The notes: a model not told the origin generated them from the letters alone. A stretch of DNA of 64,000 nucleotides from Ophiobolus disseminans (GCA_010093685.1 MU006219.1:949531-1013530), one strand, 5' to 3'; shown: positions 49,039 to 62,300, counted from the stretch's first letter. A program made the numbers and translations.

Positions 49039-49601
49039 TGCCAGTAACACAATCGTAAGTGAAGGATAAAAGGAAAACAGTTTTGAGAGACGCGATATTA
49101 GCTTGATCACAACAGATGCAGCTAACATCGCCATCTCCAAAGTGTAAAATGAAACATCATGTATACAGAACATGTTGTTCTGCCTCGCATAAATATCAAA
49201 GGTCGGGACCGTAAGTCATAGGACCATCGTCAGCCGTACAATAAATCAATAAGGTCAATAGAGATCATGAAAGAAATGAAACCGGTATCGCCCGAAGGGA
49301 GTGTGTTGTAGTTGGAATGTGGGGGCCGGAGGATGGATCGCTAACGTGGCATCCATAAGACACCGGGGAATCGCAAAAATGCAGGGGACAAGTCGTTCAT
49401 CGTTTTTGGGGTCGTCAGCCGTTATAAAGCAAACATCGGACACGTGATGTCGTGAAAAGATCGTCTTTGTGGTGCCGTGAGAGTGAGCTGTGGGATGTCG
49501 GTCGGTTGATGAAGAGGTAAGGGTTTGCGGACAGAAGATTATGATGCAGTCTGGTGATTAAGATGAAAATGGCGAGGAGGTAGCAGTCGAGCTCGAGAGC
49601 T

Positions 49602-52132
49602 TTAGTTGGCCCGAATGACGAGCTTAGACAGGAATTTGTTCGACAGGGAGTCAAAGTCCTGTCGGTCGAACTTGCAGTCACTTCTTGAGCGCAGGTAGCC
49701 CTCTGTGTTTGTTGTTAGCTTACGAAAGACGTTGAGAAGTTAGGGTAGGACTTACCATATTTGGTGACATGCGCTCGGACTTCAGTCATGGCGTCGCACA
49801 CCGCCGGATTGGAGTTGAGCAGGTGGTGATGCTTGCGCGAGTCCCACTCGGTGAAGGCGGGGAGCTTCTGGGAGATGGCCGAAAACAGACCAACGATGAC
49901 ACCGACGGGTGTGCCCTCCATTTCAGAGCAGAAGTTGTTGACAGCACCAACGTCTGGGACGCGGAAGTTGCAGTCGAACTGGATTAGTTCCCAGACTGCA
50001 AGAAGAATAGCGGCCAACATGAAGATGGTAGGCCAGTTCTTCAGCTTGTCACCGCTGTAGACGGACTGGTACAATGAAGAGAGTTCCTCAAGGACATCCT
50101 TCTGCAGCTCACGCCACATGTCGGCCAGGGCGCACTTGACTTGGAAGTTGATCATGACGGGCGCCACAGTCTTGCCACAGAACTTGGACTGCTGGTCCTC
50201 GACCTTGCCAAGGTTGACCTCCTCGTCACCACCGAGTCCTTCAACCATAGTTACGTGAAGAGTCAGGTTGTAGGCGAGGACAAGTTTCAGCGCCTTGCGG
50301 ATGACGGGAAGTTTCTCCCGGCAGTAGTAGCGGTAGGCAGTCTTCAGGAGTTCGGTGACAAAGTAAGTGCCCTCGAAGTACTCGTCGACAAAGTTCTCGA
50401 ACCCTCCATCAATGTGGCGGTCTAGGTAATCCGAGAGCATGGCGCGGGAGACACCCTCCATGCCAGCGGACAGCTTGGCCGTGTTGATCTCGAAGTGGAG
50501 ACCGTTGAGTGTCTCGAACCAGTCGACGCCGAAACACTTCTCGTCACGAACGTAGACCTCACGGGCCATGATGGGAAGGTAGTGGCCATAACCGTGCGTA
50601 ACATAGATGGGTCGTTCTTGTGGTGAGAAGCCCTTGATGTTACCGATGGAGAAACCGAGGCTGACGTGTCGCTCATAGTCGGCCTTCCAATCCTTCATAA
50701 AGTAGGCGATGTCCTTGATGTCAATGCGCGTGCAGGGTACCTGCCAGAGGCGAGCGTGGGATGGCTGGCAGCCGGCGCACGGATCGCCCTTGTCACAGGT
50801 CTTCTTGAGGAACTTGCACCTCAGGCAAGCGCGAAGCTTGCGGATTTCGTGGGCCTGCTGTCGCTGCTCTGGCCTCAAAGGACCCCTCCGTCTTCCAACA
50901 CGCTTCTCGCCAGTGGCGTCTTTCTTGGTGGTGTGTGCTGGAGTCTTCTTCACAATGGTCTTGGCCGGCTTCGCTCCGACGGGTGTCGCAACGACGGGTG
51001 ACTTCCTCCGGCGGGCCGCGGCAGGCGGTGAGCTGACGGCAGACGAGGTCGGGGAGGCTGTACTTGAAGCGGACTGCTTGATGACAATGGGCTCAACACG
51101 GACCATCGGCGGGCTGACGGACTGGTTAGGCGAGATGTAGTTGGCAAAGTCCTGCTCAAGCGGAAGACCATGGCTGTGATTGTGACTGTGACTGTGGCCG
51201 CAGTTGTCGGTGTGCCTGTGCGAGTGCACGAGGTCGAGTGTGTTCTCCGCCTCGGACTGCGGTGAGTTCATCGGGAAGTGGATCTCCTCAAAGCTGCTGA
51301 AAGAGTGGGCCGATCGTGGGACGTCTGATTGATTCGAGTTGGTCGAGTCCGAGTTTGTGCGGATGTGGAGTGACTGTGCAGGATTGAAGACAATGGCGGA
51401 GTTGTCGGAAAAGTCGTAGGAGTTACGGTGACCGATATCGACCCAGCCGTTGTCGCTACTGGAGAGGGAGCGGATCTCCATCCACTGTTCGCCGGGTGAT
51501 CCCGTGGAGACACTAGCGGTGGCCACGTTCGAGTGGGCGGTGAAGTCCGGCGCAGATGAGATGTTTGTAAACTCTTGCTGGAAGTCGGCCATCTGGAAGG
51601 GCGGTGCGTTCATGTTGGGCATGTCCATGGTGGTGGGCATCATGGTGAACGGGGCCATGCTCATTGAAGTCATCATAGCAGCCTGCGACGTGTTGATAGC
51701 GAAGTCTACGGGCGACGATTGCAGCTGTCCTCCATATGCACTGAAGTCGGCACTCATGCCCATGGCGTTCTGCGTGAACGTGTCCTGGCCATAGCCGTCC
51801 GTGTGGAAGTTCATCCAGTTGGCCAGCATCGGGTTCATTGCCTGCATCGCGGCGGGAAAGCCGAGGCCCATGGTCTGGAGAGGAGCTATGGTGCCTGCCG
51901 TCGTCGAGTTCGGGTTGTGGGCAGTCGAGCCTGCGACGGTATGGATGCGGCGCTGTTGGTGTTGCTGCTGGCTGCCATCGTGATGATGCTGCTGTTGTGA
52001 CATCGTCCCGGGTGAGATGGGAATGGGCCACGTCTGGGTGAAGTTGTACTGGCGGTTGGGGTCGAAGTTGGGATCAAAGACGCCCTCCCCCGCGTATAGG
52101 GTGCCGTCGAAGTCGAGATTCTGGTTCTCCAT
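49602..52132 (-). CDS. Zn2Cys6 transcription factor
   Basis: A fungal-specific nuclear transcription regulator. Two exons (49756-52132, 49702-49602) total 826 codons, or 825 residues; the real ATG is at 52132 (accATGGAGAACC). The first about 400 residues are low complexity: Gln/His near 50-65, Met-rich about 95-185, and a HSHSHNHSHG string near residue 310. A basic segment (KRVGRRRGPLRPEQRQQ) precedes the zinc cluster near residues 435-470: C-LR-C-KFLKKT-C-DKGDP-C-AG-C, then an 11-residue spacer before the sixth Cys. The C-terminal 350 residues are globular and helical with no named domain, unlike the common fungal_trans middle domain. The second exon encodes the last 33 residues, ending in SKLVIRAN. 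The target genes are unknown. Confidence 0.87.
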
Positions 52133-55100
52133 GGTTTGCACGGAGTAGGAGTGGTAAGGTCAGGAGTGTTCAGCTGCCCCGTAGAGCTGATCGTAAGACG
52201 GGTGAGACTGGGCGGGCGACGAGTCCAAAGTCGCGCGAGCGCCAAGACACGAAAAGGCGGTCAACGTGCAGCAGTGGCAGAGGCTGGTCGCGCCGCCCCA
52301 CCAGTCGACGTCCACTTTAGTAGACTAGCCGCCCTTGACGCTGCAACGGACCGCGATTCGCAATTATTGATGTAACGAAAGCCCTGATGATGCTGCGAGA
52401 TGGGCGAGGGTTCCCAGCTGCTCTCAGAAAGGCTCAGGACGCTGTCGAGCACGGCGGGCAGATCTGGTTCAGACCTCACGGTACGAGAGACGGGACAGTG
52501 TTTGCCCGCCTAAACGAAGCGGGGCGCCGTGTCCACTCCAGGCCATCCGGTCTGCCTGTTGAACGCACGCCACGCCTCACCAGCTCAGCCAGTCAACATG
52601 GCTGCAGGCAGGCGAGTGTGTCGCAATATCGTCGTCTCTTCTCGGCACCGCGATCGCCAATCCCGTCGACCCCTCCTTCGATAACACCCGATAAGCGTTA
52701 GACTCGGGTCCCTGAGATCAGCATGCGGAGAGGGACTCAGAAGAAGCAATATGCAGTTCGAGCCTCAGTTTGGCGCTTCTTGCAACCGTCCTGTCTGCTT
52801 GCCATTCAGACAACCGGGAGGGTCCTTGGAGCGAACCATGAGACTAACAGGCGGCGACGCGCTTCCGCCATCAGCAAGTCTGAGAATGCAAGCCATGACG
52901 GACGGACGACTTGCGACGTCGAATAGCAGATGCAACGATAGACCGGGATGCTGCGCGGATTTGCCTCACTGGCATGACCTGGCATGCAACTCAAAGGCGG
53001 TACTTCGCCGTCGTTTCGCCCATCTCACCGACATCCACGCGAGCATATCAGCGTCATCGCACAATCCTGATTGCTCGAGCATGCACTGAATGAACACTGC
53101 GTGTCTCCACGCGCTGTACCTCAGGCGTTTCTCGTGCTTGCAGAGCTCGACCATGGTTGCATCGCAGCGGCCGCTTTTGGATAGCGCATGTCATCCAGCG
53201 CGTTTCTGCGTAACACAGCTCTCTCGCGCCAACGCAGCAAGGCATCGGCTGCTGCAGCACTCTTACAGGGTGACAGGGCTCGGCATGCATTCTCATCGCG
53301 CAGCCGGTATATCATCGACGCTCCAATAATGGTGGCAGTAGTTTAAGCCCATCTTCACAAGTCTTGTTTGTTTGCCTGCTTTGCTGTTACTCGTAAAGTT
53401 CCCTTGTTCAAGTGCTGTGTAAACACCTCTTCGGTGCTTCCGGTGTTTCTGGTGCCTCTGAGACCCTCCAACGAGAGTGCCGACTGCCAGTGTAGACTGT
53501 GGTACACAATCACGATTCGTTTGCCGATGTTGCTCAACGACGTACCAGAACATAAGCGAGAAACTGTTGCCTAAACCATCCTCGAAAGAGCTGGAATCAC
53601 TGGTGGACGGATCTGGCGTAGTGACTATGGGGAGAGGGTGGTGGAGCTGAGGAACCACGTTGTTGCCGCCACAGAGGTGGAGGTGGGGATTTGAGGCATT
53701 CTAAAGCAACCGAAAAAATGTGTGCATCGGCACGGATCTGTAACAGAGGGCTGAATTAAAAAAATAATACAGGTGAAGTCTCGATAACCGCCGGTTGCGC
53801 CTCAAAAGAGAAGACTGATGCTCATATGCGCGCTCGCTGTGTGGGATGGTACAGTACCCAAGAGTGTAGTGAGGAGCGCAATCTTTCTGGTGTACAAGGT
53901 TGAGGAAGGCACGAGGACAGATTTTTCTTCAGGGTCCGTGTTGACGAAGTCGCGGTGTGTGGTCGCGCCTTCTGGAACCGGTGCACGTTTTGGTATCGTA
54001 AGCACCACCTGGAGCACGCAGCACAGTACAGAAGCCGTACAACAACCTATTACGATACTATGGTCAGTTCATACAAGCCTGATCTTCGCCGTCCGTCTAC
54101 TTTGAGGATTTTCTCATTCGTGCGTGAGAAGAGCAACCTATACGTCACTTCCGAAGGAAACCGCGTTGTCCTCACACGGTCCTAATTGCAGTCAACACCG
54201 AGAGCGACCTCAAACGGAGGCACTTTCCCCAGCTAATCATTCTCAATTCAACCTCGGGGTCTGCATTGCCGCCGCGAGCTCCGCCGTTCCAGGCACTGGA
54301 CCTCACTAAAGCCCCTCCTTCTACCATGGGTGCGTCCTTGAACTTTGGTGTATACTCCTGGGTCGGTCAGGAGATGAACCAGGTCAGATTCTACTGTACC
54401 TTGCAAGAAGTAGAAGCTTTTGCTCTTTCCTACCTTCAAACACTCGCCTGCATGAGTCTAGGAAGACTAGCTGAAATCGTGGACAATACAGTGACTCATA
54501 TCTTGGATTATCACAGTCCTTGAGGTAAAGTAACCACACGATTTCATCTAATGCAGCTAGGAGGATCGTTTCATGTTACGGTGTAGCGGAGGCGTGGGCA
54601 TCACGTTGAAAGAAGGTTGGACCCGTTCACCGAGTGTTCAAGCCCACCAGCACCAGAGTGGCTACAAAGATGAGATGACGCGGGGCAACCGAATTGTCCA
54701 TGACGTCAACATGTACAGCTACGACGGTCGTTTCAATTTCTCGCAAATGCATCTGATCGGCAATGATGCCGGAAGAGACGTCGGTCAGTAGCGGGTAGTT
54801 GCTAACACTCCTCCTGATACTCAGTGATCGCATTGAACCCCAAAGCATCTCCATGTGCCCTAGATTGGCGCTTGGCTGGTGATGCATCCAATTCGTCGAA
54901 TTGTGCGACTTTGTTGCCTGAGAATGCATCACTGGATGAACACCTGCTGTTCCACATCATTGTAGGCTATCTGCTGCGCCTGCCGTGAAGGTAAGCAGTA
55001 CGAGAGCATAGAGCCGTTGCACTCAATGATACGATATGAACTTTTGAGTTCGGGGTCACAGAGTGTCAACCGAGCGGTGCTATTTAGGTAAGTAGGCGTC

Positions 55101-55840
55101 AGTCCTTGCTGGATATACACGTGGTATGATCATGGAATTACCCCCTTTACTTGAATGAATTGGCACTGCATCGTAGTATCACTAGAATTTGCCTCAAGCC
55201 CAGCTCTCCATGGAGGACCACTAAATTCAAAGATTGAATCAATGATCTCCATCGTCACTAGTAATCTGCCGTGGCTGATCTCGATAGCACACCTTTGTAG
55301 GGTGCGCGCTGAGGCGTCTTTTGCGCATGGGATATAGCTGCGATCGAATCGAAGACGCAAATCTTTTGAGCAGATTAATTTCCAAGCGAGTTGTAGCAGG
55401 GATGCTATAAAGCACTTTGAGCTCTTCGCGAGCAATGTTTACGACTCCAAGATTTAATATTAACTTAGCTAGAAAAGCAAGGTACCCACCATTTGCATTA
55501 ACACCCGGCTCTGAAACTCAGATCATTCAGCCTGTAATGAATGTAGCTACAAGTATACTAGTAATTCATGAACATGCGACGATCACGGAATACGGGAAGG
55601 CCCCGCTGTCCGGCTTTCGGCTCCATGTACATCTCCCGCGATTTGTGTAACGTGGGAACTTGTGGGGAAGTCATCATCGCTATTCTTCATGAATGACTTC
55701 CTTACTTGAGGCAGCGACTACCTGATCGTTCGGGCTGCAGATTCCAAATACTTATCCTCGAACCACAGTATCCACATTGCATCTGAGTCGCCTTACCACT
55801 CTGAATTTCCACGCTCCGTCCGTCTGAGCTTCCAAGTACC
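52133..55840. other. Long gene-poor region
   Basis: About 3.7 kb. The left part is the upstream region of the Zn2Cys6 gene. Elsewhere only short open frames occur, without splice or composition support, except for the minus-strand relic at 54929-55540 listed separately. No repeat longer than a few bases was noticed by eye. Confidence 0.45.
54929..55540 (-). pseudogene. Possible decayed gene (unrecognised)
   Basis: Reading the minus strand from about 55540, one frame reads FLAKLILNLGVVNIAREELK and ATTRLEINLLKRFASSIRSQ. Around 55300-55260 the protein-like sequence continues in another frame (AIEISHGRLLVTMEIIDSIF). This meets TGA at 55130-55132 and goes on in the same frame (YIQQGLTPTYLNSTARLTLC) to a stop at 54929. 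One frameshift plus one stop suggests a relic. The family is not recognised and chance is possible. Confidence 0.28.
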
Positions 55841-56572
55841 ATGGCACACATCGGAGCGCTTCCGAAGATTCATCGCTACATGTGAGTTATCAATCAAGCG
55901 GATTTGAGATTGTTGCTGACACCGGCCCTTGCAATTTAATAGCACCGCCCACAACGATGAGGGAAAGGCGGTCTTTAGCAGAGCCTTCAACGAGGAGAGC
56001 AAAATGAAGGCAAACAATGATGGCATTGCCTTCGCATTGAGCTTTACCACCAAGGGCTTTCCGGTGGACATGAACGATGACAAAGATCTCGATGTGTACG
56101 GCGAATATCTGAACAGCGCCCCAGGGCTCGTCGTAACTGGAGGCACGGTTCTACGCCACGTCGGTACGTACCGCACAGCCATGCCGAAGTGAATATGAGA
56201 CACATACTAACCATTATTCAGATATTCCTCCAGAAACGGCGTGCACTATGCACCGGTAAGAAATCTTACGCATGGATCGAGTACGAGACAACCACTAATT
56301 GTGTTTTTGCACTGTCTAGAACAGTAAGCCTAGACTACGGTTGCGTCCTTGAAGGGGAGGTCGAGCTTCTGCTAGACAGCGACGAGAAGCGTATCATGAA
56401 GCGGGGAGATGTCGCCGTCCAGCGCGGAACAATGCATCAATGGATAAACCATAGCAAGACTGAGTGGGCGAGGATGCTTTTCGTGCTGCAGGAGAGCAAG
56501 CCATTGAGCGTCGCGGGAGAGAAATTTGGGGAGCACCTGGCGGGCATGGCCGGAGTGCGATCATCGGATTAA
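55841..56572 (+). CDS. Cupin-domain protein
   Basis: Four exons (55841-55881, 55943-56163, 56222-56255, 56320-56572) sum to 549 nt, or 182 residues. The second half is a cupin_2-type barrel: DYGCVLEGEVELLLDS, then RIMKRGDVAVQRGTMHQWIN, with His in place for metal binding (GTMHQWINHS). The first half (SRAFNEESKMKANNDGIAFA) is common in fungal cupins from oxidoreductase or biosynthetic settings, but no function can be fixed. The 34-nt third exon is small, yet phase and GT-AG ends agree on both sides, and the start has a good context (accATGG). Confidence 0.87.
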
Positions 56573-56977
56573 GAGACCTTTGTATTTAGATGAGGAGCAA
56601 TGAGAAAATGCAAACCGAGATGGTTGAAACCTTCAGGTGGAAGGCATCCCATCTGAGAAGAAACCATGCCTCGGCTGAGGCGCCACGAGCTAGTGCCCGA
56701 TTAAGCCTCCACACGTGCACTTGCTCCACACCACCACCTGCACCTCAAATCTCACTATCGCAAACAGAAGAAGCGTCACCCTGAGCCAACAGGCTTACTC
56801 ATGTGCGTTTTCCACAATTTCAGGTTATGACGTTATGACATGAGCCCAAATCCGGCAAACAAGTGCGCACAAACAATAGTAACGGCCGATCACAACCGCC
56901 ATTGTTCGCAACAGCCACTCACGTATGCCCATTTACGCGACCACCGCATACAAACACCAAGCTTTGTCGCGTAAGAA
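56573..56977. other. Intergenic region
   Basis: About 400 bp between two plus-strand genes, holding the cupin 3' UTR and the farnesyltransferase promoter. No gene is seen. Confidence 0.6.
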
Positions 56978-58507
56978 ATGGATGTCCCTCTACGCTCCTC
57001 CGCTGGCGTACCTTCGTCTCGCTTGGAAGAGATTCTCGACGGATCAGACCGGATCGAAGAGCTTTCAGATACCGATAACGAGTACGAAGACATGGGTACC
57101 GCAACACCAGAGGAGCAGGCAAATATCGAATATCTGGACAGCGTACGGATACCAATCAGGGATAGCTTGAAAACCGAGACTCTGAAGGTGCAAGATGAAA
57201 CCCACGAGATCATCTTGCCGTATCTGGAAGGAAACCCAAACGACTTCACGCTAAATGCCTATGGCATACCCAAACTTCAACGAGAGCGACACGCTCACTT
57301 TCTCAAGAAAGTCATCGGTGATTATCCGCCACAGGCTGCTATGATGGATGCATCGAGACCTTGGATTGTATATTGGGGCCTTCAGAGCATGACGGCGCTA
57401 GGGATCGATATACATCCATACCAGAAACTGTAATATAAGCACTCCCGTAGTCTCTATGTCGTCAAAGACCTGGACTGCACCTCTCATGAATTCTGGCTAA
57501 TGATCCACAGGGTAGCACATACTTTCTCACTCGCTCAACACCCAACAGGCGGATATGGAGGCGGCTATGGTCAGCTTCCACATCTTGCATGCACCTACGC
57601 TACCATACTCTCCCTTGCCATGGTAGCCGGTACGGCGACTTATGAATCAGTAGATCGGAAGACCATGTGGCACTTCCTAGGAAGGATGAAGCAAGCAGAT
57701 GGAGGCTTCACCATGTGCGAAGGCGGCGAGGAGGATATACGCGGTGCTTTCTGCGCCATGGTCATTGTCTCTCTCCTCAACCTGCCCCTCGATCTATCCC
57801 AAGACGCTCCGGCCCGCAAAGCCGGCCTCACAACCTTCACCGACGGGTTAGGCGACTGGGTCTCGCAGTGTCAATCTTGGGACGGCGGTATATCCGCCGC
57901 ACCCGGAAACGAAGCCCACGGAGCTTATGCATTCTGTGGCTTGGGATGTCTATCTATTCTTGGACCACCAAAAGAGACACTTCCCAAATACCTCAACCTC
58001 CCTCTACTGACGCACTGGCTATCAAGCCGCCAATGCAGTCCGGAAGGCGGCTACAACGGCCGCACAAACAAGCTCGTAGATGGATGCTACTCCCACTGGG
58101 TCGGTGGCTGCTGGTCTCTCGTCGAAGCCGCCACCAGCATTCCGCCTTCCACGCAGCTCTGGAACCGAACCGCTTTATCACGCTACATACTGGCAGCGTG
58201 CCAGGAAAAGAAAGGTGGGTTAAAGGACAAGCCTGGAAAGCACTCGGATGCTTATCATACGTGCTACAACCTGGCCGGCTTGAGTGCTGCCCAATACAAG
58301 TACGTGTACGATGAGAGCGTGAACAAGGACATTGGAAGTGCCAACCTTGGCGCACCGTACCATTGGAAGACAGCATGTGGTTATGAAGGAGAGAACGTCA
58401 TCTGGGATTCTGAGGATACTGTTCGAGGCATCCACCCGGTGTTTATCATACCGTATCGGTCGGTGTACGAGTGCAGGAGGTATTTTGAGACGAAGGAGGA
58501 CTTTTGA
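56978..58507 (+). CDS. RAM1: Protein farnesyltransferase beta subunit
   Basis: Attaches farnesyl to the CaaX cysteine of Ras, a-factor-type pheromones and other proteins, as a heterodimer with the alpha subunit in the cytosol. Two exons (56978-57429, 57511-58507) give 482 residues. The alpha-alpha barrel repeats are evident (PTGGYGGGYGQLPHLACTYA; KQADGGFTMCEGGEEDIRGA; SWDGGISAAPGNEAHGAYAF; CSPEGGYNGRTNKLVDGCYS). Zinc ligands are the Asp and Cys of VDGCYSHWVGG and the His of SDAYHTCYNLAG. The splice at 57430-57510 keeps phase, although the joined text (IHPYQKL-VAHTFS) is slightly shorter than I expect around this helix, so the exact donor could differ. It converges with the Dabb gene; the stops are 104 bp apart. 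Confidence 0.93.
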
Positions 58508-58611
58508 TCCGTCATTTGATACTTGCAGTTGGTTGTTGGCTTCAGGTACTCGCATATCATAAGCTAGTCGATATCCTCTGTTACTTCATGTTTTGATATC
58601 ATCTATCCCAC

Positions 58612-59329
58612 TCATGACACTTTCTCAAACTGCGCATCCATGTACACCACCAACGGCGGTGCAGCAACCTTGGGCTTGAGCAGCGCTTTGATAGCGCCGT
58701 GAGCCTCGCACTCGTTGTCGTAGAAATCCATGTCCTCTTTCGACTCGAAGACCGTGCGGGCTACCAGAGTATAACCCTGACTGCGTGGATCCTCCTTTGT
58801 GGGATTGCCAGCCGCCATCTGGATGTACGGTTTACCGTCCTGCAATAGTCAGTCTATGTTCCTATATTGCCAAACCGTGCTTCTCGATCGTCACAGCACA
58901 GCACGAGATGACGTTGAGGTTATCGGTTGCAGGAAGCGCCAGGATCCGGAGCCGGACATCTGCAAGATGCAGCCTCGACGTCACACGAATATATCGGAGG
59001 TCAGGCTCGGGTTTCTCCACTGTTCGTGGACATGAGTCAACGATGCGTTGACGCCATGGTGAGGTTGTTCCGACAGACAGTAGCGGGCGTCTGGGGCTCG
59101 GAGGTGATGAGATGCGTGACGTGCAGCCAACAAGTGGCACCCGCATGTTGCTCATAAGGGCATGTGTTGTTCGAGCGGGTATGCACGAGATAGCTTGCAG
59201 GAAGTGGGGAATGAATCAGGCACGTACTTTCTTTGCGTCTTGAGTCAATGTCGAGTATTTTTGGATCGCCTGTTGAATTGTCTCGGCGTCGGTGACTTTG
59301 AGGAGCGTAAGACGCACGATTTTAGCCAT
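58612..59329 (-). CDS. Stress-responsive A/B barrel (Dabb) domain protein
   Basis: Two exons (59228-59329, 58612-58839) give 109 residues, the usual size of dimeric Dabb proteins. The start MAKIVRLTLLKVTDAETIQQ is followed by KYSTLTQDAKK, then DGKPYIQMAAGNP, GYTLVARTVFESKEDMDFYD and a final strand (PPLVVYMDAQFEKVS). This is the ferredoxin-like half-barrel found in stress-induced and polyketide-cyclising proteins; the role here is unknown. The intron is 388 nt, several times longer than any other in the window, yet the ends (gtacgt, gcag) and the phase are correct and the joined residues match family expectation. Confidence 0.83.
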
Positions 59330-62300
59330 ATTTATGATAGTGATAAGACGTCTGACTGGGTGTAGTTGGGGAAGCGTGAGTTAGTTCGGTATCGCGCAAA
59401 TCTACTTGGTCTGAGGTTGTCTTTGTAGTCACTCGTGTGCTGACACGCGGAGCCCGGTGAGGAGAGCCATGTGTCGCAGAACATCATGATCTTCGGTTCC
59501 CCCTACGTTTGTACGAACAAGCGCAAACCATGACCGGGCACAAAACAGAGCCGACGAAATACCATATCTTTGCTTCTGGGGTACATAGTGGTATCGTAAA
59601 AGGCGAGATGCCTCGTACGATTGCCTGTACGGCAGACACCGCTATCCGATGCCGGAGAATTTTCCGCGGTGGCTGCTGTTCAACGTGGCACATTTAACGC
59701 GGGGTATTCCGCTCTGCATTGCCATCTAGACTCTGAGAGCGAATGGACTCTGACGGTATACCTAGGTAATGTCGATATGCTGAAGGAGCGCTGTGCGGTG
59801 TTTCAAGGTTGTGTTGCGGTAGTCCTTTCGGCTAACAGCCCTCAAACCCTGTCGGTGCCCGGCTGCAGGAGCATGTCCTCCGGGCAAGGCTGAGAAGGAG
59901 GGTGAGGAAGTGGTTGGTTGGAGAGATGCTTTGAACCTGTGGGGTCTCGCAATGGAATCAGACCGATTCGAAGACTGTTGTCCACAACATGGCCCTCGAG
60001 GTCCGAGACACTGTTCGTGACCTGACGCCGATTCGATTGCCCGTCGACTGCGATGTTGTCTACAAGCTAACCCTTTTCATTTGTTTTGCAAAGCGTTAGA
60101 TGCATCTGTGCCTGGGGCGGATGAGGGGCAAAGTGCGGTGAAGAAAGTGATTGTTGTTCAACCATCCTGCCCAAGGCGGCATGGCCTGTGCGCCGGCTCT
60201 CGAACCTCGCTCATGCTGCCGACGCGTGTTACCGCCGCCCCAATCTATCGTCTATCGACCTTCAGGACCAGCGATGGACTCGACTCGTATCAGCTCGCAC
60301 CACTGGTTGCCCTCTACGTGAGAGGCAGGGCAAGGTTGTCAGACCTCCAACGGTCACAGCAGTCGCAATCGCAACCTGGGAACCCGCTTTCCGCTACGCT
60401 TCCAACCAAGACATTGGACCGGCGCCAAAACGAGTTTTGCATGGTCCTTGGTCCCTCATGTACCGTTTTTCGTCACTAGGTCGCCTTAGCCTATGAAGCA
60501 TCGAGATTTCGAGTCCGCTTTGCCCTCGTTTGCAGCCAGCGTCGCTCAGCGCGTCCCAGGCTTCATGCTTCTCCGGGCAGCATATGCTCGGCTGTGCTGT
60601 CGGCTCTGCGCATCATCACTCGTCCGATCGAGGGCCTCTGCAGCCTCCCGCTGGAAAAGCTTCGAGGGTATGCAAGACAGCAAGTGCTGGGGCGATGCCT
60701 GCTGTTGTCCCAAGCGATGTCAGACCTCCAGTCTCCAATATCCCCAGAGATTGCTGACAGACGCGAGAGTCGTTCGGCAATTTGGTGCGAGCTGTTCGCC
60801 ATGACATCGCGGCGATGGCATCTGATCCGGCCTCGTCCAAGATTGCCCACACATGTGCTTCGCTGAGTCTGGCCCATGTTGAGAGCCCTGCCGACATGCC
60901 AAGCAGCTTGATTGACTCTCCTCAAAACCAATACGCACTGCAACTTCCGCAATGATGGTGTTCGAGCGTCGACAGATTGTCTCCACAGCGGCCGATCCAT
61001 GTTGACAAGCATGCCGTACAGGACCGTTGGTCCTTCGCCCCATTTGGTTGCGCATGCAGGTAGCTTGACGTTCGAAGGCTGCCAGCTCATCGCACATATG
61101 CATGGAGCACGGGCTCCGGGTCGCAACAACAGTTCGATGGTAGCACCCCAGATACCTATCTGACCCCTCGATTCCAGCAATCAATCATCCCGTGTGCCTA
61201 CTGGCTCCTGCTGCCGGGTAGCGTCCTGCTATTCCTGGTATGACGCTCTTCCGCTCTAAAGCCGCTATGCTTTGCATCCGTCTGCAGTCACGATAGCGTG
61301 TCAACCTCACCTCGAATCATCCCTCCTCCAGGCGCGACTCCCGCGCTTGCTACCATTGTGGGTACCTTTCCAGCTAGCAGTCCCAATTTTCCTGCGAATT
61401 AAACGGTCTGGTCGCTGGCCCAGTTCACCAACATGCTCCGTGGTATCCCAACATGGACTTCAACCACTGCCTCGCCAAGATGAACAGATGCATTCCGGCT
61501 CACGGAACACTGCACGGAGCGTGCGGTATCTGATGTTCCTGCTCTCTTCCCCTCACTTGCATCATTGCATTGGTGGAACCTATGCGTTCAGCGAGTACGA
61601 GCAATGTTAATGCCGCCTTCTTGCTTGTGCCAAGAGGGCTTGCTGATACTTCGTTGTCTATGCTTGCGCATGCGACGTCTCGAGTGGCCGATCCATCAAT
61701 CCAGCCTTTCAGAACTCGTGCAAGGAAATTGGAACCGATCATCAGCCGTTTCTTGCGCTACTCCTGCATGCAGGCACTGTGGCAAAAGCGTGCGATATGC
61801 CCTCTGGCGAGAACCGGTGAGCTGTACCCTTTGAGGATTAAAAATTTCTGGAACCTAGTCTCGTTGGCGAAAATCCACGCCACGTCAATATGGGGTCTCA
61901 TACTGAAGAGCCGCAACAGACCCGCATATTATTCATTTCCAGACGTCCAATTGCCCTCGATTGCTATTTGCGAGCGGAGTCTGCGCGCTTGCATGTACTG
62001 AAATGCCTGCTGCATTCGCCTACCGCAATAAATTAGACCACATCCCACTCTAGAGACATATGCTTCACCCATCCCCGTCTGCCACGTCCCCCTCCTGGCT
62101 GTCATCCATCCCTCGATAGATCCTTTACTCTTCCGTACAGCTGTCACTCCACACATTGACAACTGTCAACGCCCTGCAAGCAGCTACCGTTGTACGACAG
62201 GAGCCACGAAGTCCTTTCTCGGCTTGACATCGTCGCCACCAACGAGCTTTTGCCAGTTCAGCAAAAGTTTGCATCAGTCCTTTCCCGTTACGATCTCCGA

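Larger units (their letters stand above)
47855..49601. other. Gene-poor region
   Basis: About 1.75 kb between the reductase and the Zn2Cys6 gene. It holds one low-confidence minus-strand relic (48073-48675) and a short GCTC microsatellite near 49016-49038. The right part probably includes the 3' UTR of the transcription factor. Confidence 0.5.

Noticed and set aside
58862..59155. 97-codon frame inside the Dabb intron
   Set aside because: No recognisable protein and it lies between matching splice sites of the Dabb gene.
60563..61180. 205-codon minus-strand frame
   Set aside because: Composition rich in Arg, Cys and Trp, equally long frames overlap on both strands, and no family is recognisable.
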